NCBI RefSeq assembly: GCF_048569485.1
Contig: NC_134357.1
Span: forward strand, 226,643,634-226,707,633
DNA length: 64,000 nt
Source: Anomaloglossus baeobatrachus
Lineage: Eukaryota; Chordata; Amphibia; Anura; Aromobatidae
Reading direction: 5' to 3'
Below the pieces are notes generated by a model. That model saw only the letters and a list, made by a program, of their open reading frames with translations, was not told where the DNA came from and did no database searches. Below are positions 56,273-64,000 of the stretch, piece after piece (within the stretch, counting starts at the first letter, position 1; each line of letters opens with the position of its first letter). The position numbers and the translations under genes are program-made.

Positions 56273-57470
56273 TGTCGCGGGCGGAGGAGGGGACGGTGCG
56301 CTCTCCCACTGCTCGGGTCCGGCTGACGCTGCTCTACGGCTGCTGCTATCGCTCGTTGGCTCGAGCGATGGCCGGATCCCGGGGACTCGAGCGGCGCTAC
56401 TCGCCCGTGAGTGAAAAGGGGTGGTTTGGGTTTTGGGGATATTGTCCGTGACGCCACCCACGGTTGTGGTGATTGTGTGGACACCACCGCTGCTCTGGAC
56501 GGGGATCCCGGGAGCCTGTGACAGGGAGCAGCTTTGTTGTTATTTCTCCCCTCCGTGGGTAGGGGGGTTGGTTGTCCCGGGGCCTGGTGATGGGGTAGAG
56601 ATGGATGACAGGCGGGTTGCGGGGCCTGATGAGGTGCAGGGTCGCAGGGGCAGTGCTGTGCCGCACGGCATGGAGGTACTCACTCAGCCCAATGATGATG
56701 ACACAGTTCACGGTAAAACAAGTGGCTGGATGGACGGGTCACTCGGACGGCTGTGGTTGTTCCTCCCTGCAAGTTAGTGATGACTGTCTCTCCCTGCACC
56801 TAAGTTAAGTGTTGGTAGTGATGGTTTCCCAACGGTAACCCGCTCCCCGACCTGGATATGGGCCGGAGGAGCCCCTTTTGCCCACAGGCGCTGGCCCTGG
56901 GAGACGGTTGCCCTTGGTGGTGGCGGTGTCTCCCCTTCACGGTTGTACGGTTGCCTTCTATCTGGACTTGGCTGTTTGGAAACCCTGAGGTTCCCTTCAC
57001 TAACGGATTTGGCAAATTCACGGCGACACCAAGCCTTGCCGGGATCCGAAAGTCCTCTGCCAATGGTGCTGGCTTCTCTTTGTATACCGGTCCGGTACGG
57101 CCGGGTCACCACCCGTCCACGGTCCTTACGGCAGACTCCAATCGGCCTCAACTGCAGACGGTCACCACATCCTGCCAACCTTGCTGTCCTGTCCGGTCCA
57201 CACACCCGGACCAACTTCAGGCTCTTTGCTGTCACTTTTCTCCTCTCTACTACTTTCCTCCTTCCACTTCCTTAGCTTAACTCTCACTGCCTGTGTTTTC
57301 CCTCCTCCTCGGTGGGTGGAGACCAACCGCCTGGCTCCACACCCTGGTGTGGACAACAGCCCCTGGGGAAGGCAACTAGGATTTTGTGTTTTGACTATGA
57401 TATGCCTGCAGGGAGTGTGGGGTGTGTAAGTGTTGTGCTCTGTGGCCCCTGGCTTGTCCAGGGCGACACA
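56273..57470 (-). mobile_element. Solo Gypsy-type LTR in hAT-2, minus strand, fossil
   Basis: 1,198 bp. On the minus strand it begins TGTGTCGCCCTGGACAAGCC and ends CCGCCCGCGACA, flanked by GAAG (56269-56272, 57471-57474). It is closest to the LTRs of the element at 15561, including the CACGGACAATATCC and TTCACTCACGGGCGAG blocks. Confidence 0.9.
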
Positions 57471-57474
57471 GAAG

Positions 57475-59150
57475 CACTGCAGCACTGCCTCGGCGAAGCG
57501 GCAACAGGCAGTGCTGAAGCTAATCTGCATAGGTGACAAACCCCACAATGCAGAAGAGGTGTGGACAGCTCTGAAACAGCAGGCAGATCACTGGCTCACA
57601 ACTCTGAACCTAAAGCCAGGAAAGGTCGTGTGTGACAATGGCCGGAACCTGGTGGCGGCTTTGAGGCGAGGCCAGCTGACACATGTTCCATGCGTGGCCC
57701 ATGTGCTCAACCTCGTGGTTCAGCGGTTTCTAAAGTCATACTCAGAGCTGTCTGATCTGCTGATAAAAGTTCGCCGCCTGTCTGCACATTTTCGAAAGTC
57801 ACCTACTGCTTCAGCCGGCCTTGCCGGCTTAAGAAGCCGTTTGCATCTTCCGGCACACAGACTGGTGTGTGATGTCCCCACGCTTTGGAATTCAACTCTG
57901 CACATGTTGGTCAGGATATGTGAGCAGAAGAGGGCAGTTGTTGAGTACCTGCATCACCTAAGCCGTCGGGAAATGGGTCAAACTCCACACATAACACCTG
58001 AGGAGTGGAGAGGGATGTCCGACCTATGCACCATCCGCCAAAACTTTGAGGACTCCACCAAGATGGTGAGCGGCGATGACGACATTATTAGCGTCACCAT
58101 ACCGCTTCTCTGCCTTCTAAAATGGTCTCTGCTCAAAAAACAACCATGATGCATTGCAGGCGGAGCGCGATGAGTTTGAGCAAGAAACAGTAGTGGGTGT
58201 GGGTGATGATAACACACAGCCCAGCCTCGTCTCATCACAACGTGCAGTGGAGGACTATGACGAGGAGGAGGATGAAGACATGGAGCAACTCTCTGGCCAA
58301 ATTGAGGATATGACATGCAGTCATATCCTCGGTTCAGCGTGGCTGGCCAGAGGACAGGGTAGATGATGAGGAGGAGGAGGAGGAGGAGGACAGCATGTTC
58401 AGTCATTGTGTTGGTCAGGATACTGAAGTGATGGCTGTTAAGAGTCTGGCACACATGGCTGACTTTATGGTAAGCTGCCTGTCTCGTGACCCTCGCGTTA
58501 AGAACATCTTGGCCGACAATCATTACTGGTTGGTAACACTGTTAGACCCACGCTAAAAGGAGAACTTTATGTCTCTTATTCCCGAGGCGGAGAGGTCAGG
58601 CAAAATGCAGCAGTTCCAGAAGGCCATAGTCACGGAAGTAGGCAAAGCATTCCCCTCACAAAACGCTAGCGGCATAGGTCAGGAATCAGTGGACAACCAA
58701 GGCGTACAGCCGAGAGGGGCACAAGTCCAATCCGCCAGAGGTAGGGGAACAGTCTTTAAGATGTGGGACAGTTTTCTCAGCCCCTCACATACCACAGCCC
58801 CTGAGGTGAGGGGTAGTGCCACAAGAAATCCTAAGTTTGCCCAGATGCTCCAGGAGTACCTTGCAGATCAAACAACTGTACTCCGACATTCCTCTGTGCC
58901 TTACAATTAATGTGTATCCAAGCTGGACACGTGGCATGAATTGGCTCTCTACGCCTTGGAAGTCCTGGCCTGCCCTGCCGCTAGCGTTTTGTCAGAGCGT
59001 GTTTTTAGTGCCGCAGGTGGAATCATTACAGATAAACGCACCCGCCTGTCAACTGAAAATGCTGACAGGCTGACTCTGATCAAGATGAACAAGGGTTGGA
59101 TTTGGCCAGACTTCACCACACACACCAACAGCAAATTACAGCGGAATTTA
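57475..59150 (+). pseudogene. hAT-2 transposase, C-terminal part
   Basis: Continues HCSTASAKRQQAVLKLICIG, VVCDNGRNLVAALRRGQLTH with the second catalytic Asp, VPCVAHVLNLVVQRFLKSY, the acid-rich EDYDEEEDEDMEQLSGQIED and the dimerisation block CPAASVLSERVFSAAGGIIT with KRTRLSTENADRL. Relative to hAT-1 there are frame changes near 58140 and 58340 and stops near 58555 and 58908, so it is more decayed than hAT-1. Confidence 0.85.
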
Positions 59151-59369
59151 AAGTTTGTAACGGGAATTTGCCATGTACCTCCACTCACCCATGGTAACAC
59201 ACTTCTGGACTTTGGCTAATCGCTGGACTGCTCCTCCTTCTCCTCATGCGCCATCATGGTGACCGTTACAATAGTTAAGCCGTTGTTTCAGGTATACCCC
59301 CAGTGGTAAATTTTTTCGCCCATTCTTTCTGAATGGGCATTACAACGACAGGAGACCCGCTCCTTTGCA

Positions 59370-59662
59370 ATGGGAACAATGTTTTGAGGCCCTCATGCAC
59401 ATCTCTATCCAGGGACAATGTGGAGCCTCCCAATTTTTGGCTGCCCTGCCTAAGGGCTATACTACAATAGACCCACTTCCTTACAATGGGCACTTCATGT
59501 TTACAGGCCATCATGCACGTCTCTATCCAGGGACAATATGGAGCCTCCCAATTTTTGGCTGCCCTGCCTAAGGGCTATACTACAATAGACCCACTTCCTT
59601 ACAATGGGCACTTCATGTTTACAGGCCATCATGCACGTCTCTATCCAGGGACAATATGGAGC
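59370..59662 (-). repeat. 118-bp tandem repeat, right inverted array of hAT-2
   Basis: Units read on the plus strand as ATGCACGTCTCTATCCAGGG, that is inverted relative to 52640-53172; copies start near 59390, 59507 and 59625. It ends at 59662 inside a unit and is joined to the 184-bp array. Confidence 0.9.
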
Positions 59663-61065
59663 CTGACGCTGCCACCGACTGCCACACACGTGCTGTTTTT
59701 AAATGCAAGCACGGACGCAATAAGAACCTAACTGGTTTTTAGGAGCGACAATTACTGAGAAGTCTGACACTATCAGACACTGCTGACTGACGTGTATTAT
59801 ACACTAGACTTGTGCGTTATATAATAGTTTGTGCAAAACGCGCACCTGTATGCTGCCACCGACTGCCACACACGTGCTGTTTTTAAATGCAAGCACGGAC
59901 GCAATAAGAACCTAACTGGTTTTTAGGAGCGACAATTACTGAGAAGTCTGACACTATCAGACACTGCTGACTGACGTGTATTATACACTAGACTTGTGCG
60001 TTATATAATAGTTTGTGCAAAACGCGCACCTGTACGCTGCCACCGACTGCCACACACGTGCTGTTTTTAAATGCAAGCACGGACGCAATAAGAACCTAAC
60101 TGGTTTTTAGGAGCGACAATTACTGAGAAGTCTGACACTATCAGACACTGCTGACTGACGTGTATTATACACTAGACTTGTGCGTTATATAATAGTTTGT
60201 GCAAAACGCGCACCTGTACGCTGCCACCGACTGCCACACACGTGCTGTTTTTAAATGCAAGCACAGACGCAATAAGAACCTAACTGGTTTTTAGGAGCGA
60301 CAATTACTGAGAAGTCTGACACTATCAGACACTGCTGACTGACGTGTATTATACACTAGACTTGTGCGTTATATAATAGTTTGTGCAAAACGCGCACCTG
60401 TACGCTGCCACCGACTGCCACACACGTGCTGTTTTTAAATGCAAGCACGGACGCAATAAGAACCTAACTGGTTTTTAGGAGCGACAATTACTGAGAAGTC
60501 TGACACTATCAGCCACTGCTGACTGACGTGTATTATACACTAGACTTGTGCGTTATATAATAGTTTGTGCAAAACGCGCACCTGTACCCTGCCACCGACT
60601 GCCACACACGTGCTGTTTTTAAATGCAAGCACGGACGCAATAAGAACCTAACTGGTTTTTAGGAGCGACAATTACTGAGAAGTCTGACACTATCAGACAC
60701 TGCTGACTGACGTGTATTATACACTAGACTTGTGCGTTATATAATAGTTTGTGCAAAACGCGCACCTGTACCCTGCCACCGACTGCCACACACGTGCTGT
60801 TTTTAAATGCAAGCACGGACGCAATAAGAACCTAACTGGTTTTTAGGAGCGACAATTACTGAGAAGTCTGACACTATCAGACACTGCTGACTGACGTGTA
60901 TTATACACTAGACTTGTGCGTTATATAATAGTTTGTGCAAAACGCGCACCTGTACGCTGCCACCGACTGCCACACACGTACTGTTTTTAAATGCAAGCAC
61001 GGACGCAATAAGAACCTAACTGGTTTTTAGGAGCGACAATTACTGAGAAGTCTGACACTATCTGG
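59663..61065 (+). repeat. 184-bp tandem repeat of hAT-2, about 7.5 copies
   Basis: CGCACCTGTACGCTGCCACC marks copies at 59841, 60025, 60209, 60393, 60577, 60761 and 60945, each 184 bases apart, after a partial copy at 59663. Units are almost identical. It is the counterpart of the 190-bp array of hAT-1, with 6 bases fewer per unit and about twice the copies. Confidence 0.95.
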
Positions 61066-61849
61066 ACTGTTTTACACTGTGTACACCAGCCCCAGATATG
61101 ATGAAGGCTGGTATACGGTCACCACTAGGAATGGCTATATACCCTGCCTGCCTGCCTGTATACTGCTACAATAGTCCTGACAAGGACTCTTCTGGTCACT
61201 AGCCTGTATTCCGACCTGGCTATACCCTGCCTGTATATAGCAACAATAGTCCTGAGAAGGACTCTGCTACTGTACTCCGACCTGGCTATACCCTGCCTGC
61301 CTGTATACAACTAGAATAGTCCTGTGAAGGACTTCTGGTCACACTGTTTGCAGCCCTGCTCCGGAACTAACTATAAAGGGCCGCAAACCTTTCCCTGAAT
61401 CAGCGACACTCTCCCTACACTGACTGTCTGAATAGCTGTGAGCAGAGCACAGCGCGCCGGCCGATATAAAGGCTCGGTCACGCTGTGCAGGCCGGCCAAT
61501 CACTGCAATTCCACAACTAACAGGGCTGTGGCATTGCAGTGGTCTGCCAGCCAATCCCTGCATGAGGGCTGGCTCTCAAAAGAGCGCCAACATGCAGAAA
61601 TGAAGACCACGAGTACAGCACGAGTATCGCGAGATTACTCGGTCCCCGCCGAGCAGCCCGAGTACAGCGATACTCGTGCGAGTACCGAGTAGTGACAAGC
61701 ATGCTCGCTCATCACTAATGTTTATTATTTTATAAAAAAAAAGTGCAATCAAAATGACATTGTTCAATTTCTTTGATTTTTAGTAATTTTACTAGAATAA
61801 AAAAAAAATCTCTTTTACTCTCCCTGTACCACACAGGACATAGAGATAA

Positions 61850-62013
61850 GGCCACTTTACACACAGAGATAAATCTTTGGCAGATCTGTGGTTGCAGTGA
61901 AATCATGGACATATTGTTCCATTTGTACACAGCCACAAACCTGGCACTGATAGTCCACAATTTCACTGCAACCACAGATCTGCTGCAGATTTATCTCTGT
62001 GTGTAAAGTGGCC
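61850..62013. mobile_element. Small MITE with long inverted repeats
   Basis: GGCCACTTTACACACAGAGA at 61850 is the reverse of TCTCTGTGTGTAAAGTGGCC ending at 62013; pairing extends about 50 bases (TTTGGCAGATCTGTGGTTGC). It is absent from the matching place in copy 1 of the host repeat. Confidence 0.8.
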
Positions 62014-62250
62014 TATGCTGCACTGTACAGTGTGAAATAGGCTGCGATGCAAGTTCATCTACATAAAATCCTTCTGCTGAGCTCATCATATCTTGTGGCT
62101 GAACAGCTGGGACTCCATGTTTAATGCACATGTTTTAAGGTTGCTGGTTTGATTCCATTTTTTTTTATACATATATTTTTGTAACTTTTTTCTTGTTTCT
62201 TTAGAGTAGTTTTATAGGATCAAAAGAATCTGACTTCTTCCTTCACCTAC

Positions 62251-62620
62251 ACAGAGGTATCTATATATATATAATTGCCCTATTCTGTCTTCCTGTCTGT
62301 CCAAGAAATGACGTCATACGCTGAAACCGCTTAAACCACGCACACACAGCTCCAACAGGCCGAACACCCCCCCACACACACCCACCCCTCACTCCACCTC
62401 ACCCAATCAGCAGCGGCCCTGCATCACATCCGCCACACACCCACACCTTACTCTACCCACACCCAATCAGCAGCGACGAACGCTCAATTAGGACACGCCC
62501 ACTCGCCGAAACCCTGACATCGCCATGACGCAGCCGACGGACAGGTACAAGGGACACCGCCATGGAAGCTCCCTACACCCGACGCGACGAAGCACAGTGG
62601 ACGCTTTCACACTTGCGTTG
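62251..62620. other. Unassigned CACACCC-rich sequence
   Basis: ATATATATAATTGCCCTATT opens a stretch rich in CACACCCACC and CCCAATCAGCAGCG (the latter repeated near 62402 and 62461). No gene or terminal repeat is seen. It could be a fragment of a dispersed DNA element. Confidence 0.4.
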
Positions 62621-62635
62621 TGCGGACTGTCGCAT

Positions 62636-62870
62636 CTAATCGATGCGGCAATTCTAGGCGGCTGCTGGCTGATATTTTTAGGCTGGGGGGCTCTCCATAA
62701 TGTGGGGCTCCCCATCCTGAGAATACCAGCCTTCAGCCATGTGGCTTTATCTTGGCTGGTATCAAAATTTTGGGGGGGACCGCATGACGTTTTTTTAAAA
62801 TAATTTATTTATTTATTGTACTGCACGATATAGACCTGCCCATCGGTGGCTGTGATTGGTTGCAAAAATT
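62636..62870. repeat. Dispersed repeat related to 21550-21860
   Basis: Shares TTTTTAGGCTGGGGGGCTCT, GAGAATACCAGCC, ATCTTGGCTGGTATCAAAAT and GGGGGGACCGCATGACG with the repeat at 21250-21985. Class unknown. Confidence 0.55.
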
Positions 62871-63120
62871 TCCAAAAATCCGGCACTCAATATAGTAGAG
62901 ATAGATTGAATTCTTTATTTATACAAGCAATTGTGCAAAAATAATCATGACGTTTTGGTCAAACAACGACCTTCATCAAATTCCACTATGATAGAAAAAA
63001 AGAAAAAAAACATTTTTATATTAAACAGAAATATTCAAGCATGAAAGATAAATGATATGCATGCAAGTTATAATCTCATAGTTGGATATATCAAAATACA
63101 GATCAAAAGAAGAGACTCTG
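62870..63120 (-). mobile_element. Penelope-like end fragment with decayed hammerhead motif
   Basis: AAAATCCGGCACTCAATATA and the minus-strand string UUGAUGAAGGUCG-loop-UGACCAAAACGUC (about 62977-62943) recall the CUGAUGA-stem II-GAAACGU layout, with both core boxes changed by one base. Stem II (GGUC/GACC) is kept. No coding region or target duplication is visible. Confidence 0.5.
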
Positions 63121-63132
63121 TTATTATATACT

Positions 63133-64000
63133 TGTCACGCTCCCCGGGTCCCCTGCCTCGCTTCCCGGCTCCCCTGCCACGCTCTCCGGCTCCCCTGCCT
63201 CGCTCCCCGGCTCCCCTGCCACGCTCCCCGGCTTCCCTGCCTCGCTCCCCGGCTCCTCTGTCAGGCGTCCCCCGCTCCACAGCCTCCAGGCCCCATCACC
63301 TGCGGTCCCCAGGCGGCCCGGTCCCCGCTCCCGGCGCCCGTCGGCAGCTTTGCTCCAGCCCGGCTCTCCTGCCTCCTGTTCACTGCTCCCTGCCCTGGCT
63401 TCTGGCACCCGGGCCTCGCGCATGCGCATTAGGGCGCGCGCGCGGTCATTGACCCTTTCTTAAAGGGCCAGTGTCCTCCAACAGGATATTGAAGGATCAG
63501 GTACTGGGTATATAGGGGGATCCTTTCCAAGTGGGCGGGGCCTGTTCTTCGTGTTTTCTAAGCTAGGAGTCAGGTCTCCTTGTGTCTTGTGATATACTCA
63601 CCTATCTCTCTCGTAGAGCCGTTCCTGCTTCGCCAACCGGTCCTGACGATCCCCGAACCCCGAACGGTGACGGTCTGCCATCCCGTCAGTTCCTACCATC
63701 TCCGATCCCTGTGGTGACCCGCCTTCTCGCTCCATTGGTTCCGGACTCTGCCTGACGTCATCTCGGCCTCCGAACCTGAGCTCCGTCACCCGGACTACCA
63801 TCAGAGACCCCGTGGTCCCAGGGACTTCTTCACTCCACTCCTCTGAACGGACTGTCCTGCTAGTGCTCCGGCTACCGGGCACCTTGCCCTCGGTGAGGTG
63901 TTCAGCCCAGTGGATCCACCTCCTGGGTCTGCCCGTCCACCTGGCCCTAACAATACTTTTGGACACTCTGAGTGTTTATCAAACACCAAAAGGGTTGCAT
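63133..64000 (+). mobile_element. Probable LTR running off the window, fossil
   Basis: Starts TGTCACGCTCCCCGGGTCCC. It is GC-rich, with a TATA-like GGGTATATAGGGGGATCC near 63508 after a C/G-rich promoter-like region, and pyrimidine-rich R/U5-like sequence from about 63560. The layout fits an LTR of Gypsy or retrovirus type. The right end lies outside. Confidence 0.5.
63140..63262 (+). repeat. GC-rich short tandem repeat in the last LTR
   Basis: Six imperfect units of about 20 bases, CTCCCCGGCTCCCCTGCC with alternating ACG/TCG, give an alternating pattern with a period of about 40. Open frames on both strands here are repeat artefacts. Confidence 0.85.

Larger units (their letters stand above)
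52117..61717 (+). mobile_element. hAT transposon 2 (hAT-2), interior inverted, with three solo LTRs
   Basis: The 8-bp duplication ATGTTTAT (52109-52116, 61718-61725) and the same TAGTGATGAGCGAG ends bound 9,601 bp. Both ends match hAT-1 in the same orientation, but the transposase lies on the plus strand, opposite to hAT-1. The switch points are at about 53173 (118-bp array joined to 190-bp-type unit) and 59662 (inverted 118-bp units joined to the 184-bp array). Three solo LTRs and several small changes break the transposase. Confidence 0.9.
40214..62250. mobile_element. Copy 2 of the large host repeat, heavily interrupted
   Basis: CATACTGCCCAACTGTTGCC matches the left end of copy 1. The sequence then follows copy 1 in order around each insertion: 40214-40308, 40798-41084, about 46090-46330, 52018-52116 and 61718-62250. 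Examples are the shared CTGATCACTG, GTTCGGATCGTTA and CACCAAATATGTCCATGTTA strings. Copy 1 therefore serves as an empty-site reference for the MITE, LINE and hAT insertions. The right end is not found. Confidence 0.7.

Noticed and set aside
59663-61065. Regular direct repeats that could suggest a CRISPR array
   Set aside because: The 184-bp units abut each other with no unique spacers, and the setting is a eukaryotic transposon.
62260-62540. Helitron 5' end (TCTATATATATATA followed by ATTGCCC)
   Set aside because: No CTRR-type 3' end with hairpin and no Rep/helicase sequence were found.
63124-63452. Pro/Arg-rich open frames at the right edge
   Set aside because: They arise from the CCCCGGCTCCCCTGCC tandem repeat inside an LTR.

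Overview
The window looks like intergenic DNA from a large, transposon-rich vertebrate genome, most likely a frog or another amphibian. This rests on the mix of elements: Ty3/Gypsy LTR elements, Penelope-like elements with hammerhead ribozyme motifs, BED-finger hAT transposons, a CR1/L2/Rex1-type LINE, tRNA-derived SINEs and many palindromic MITEs. I recognise no host protein-coding gene, rRNA or working tRNA. The species is an inference. Family names come from motifs, since no database could be searched.

1-5658: AT-rich unassigned DNA with repeated palindromes, a probable LTR, then a degenerate minisatellite (CCCCAGTAATGTGTATGCC-like) broken up by two Gypsy-type LTRs, a small Penelope-derived element with a hammerhead motif, and a probable retroviral LTR.

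5659-26290: one deep nest inside that minisatellite. A Gypsy LTR and partial body (A) run into a second Gypsy element (B, gag to integrase). B is split at RNase H by a 6.3 kb block, which is an LTR element itself holding two palindromic elements and a short LTR element with no pol. Further on lie microsatellites, MITEs and a gag-only LTR element (C).

26332-37395: a minus-strand Penelope-like element (RT plus GIY-YIG endonuclease, inverted arms, 15-bp target duplication) with a near-whole, young Gypsy element (28800-36242) inserted at its RT catalytic box.

37396-62250: the minisatellite tail, a SINE, then two head-to-tail copies of a long repeat. The first copy (38100-40183) is fairly clean. 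The second (from 40214) carries a LINE, itself holding a MITE, a Penelope-like fold-back and a solo LTR. It also carries two related hAT transposons 99 bp apart, each with an 8-bp target duplication. hAT-1 (46331-52017) keeps an almost open 1,111-codon transposase. The interior of hAT-2 (52117-61717) is inverted relative to hAT-1, and three solo LTRs sit in its transposase.

62251-64000: remnants of dispersed repeats, a Penelope end with a decayed hammerhead-like motif, and an LTR running off the window.

The main value of the window is its stratigraphy: many insertions have readable target duplications, so their order can be reconstructed.
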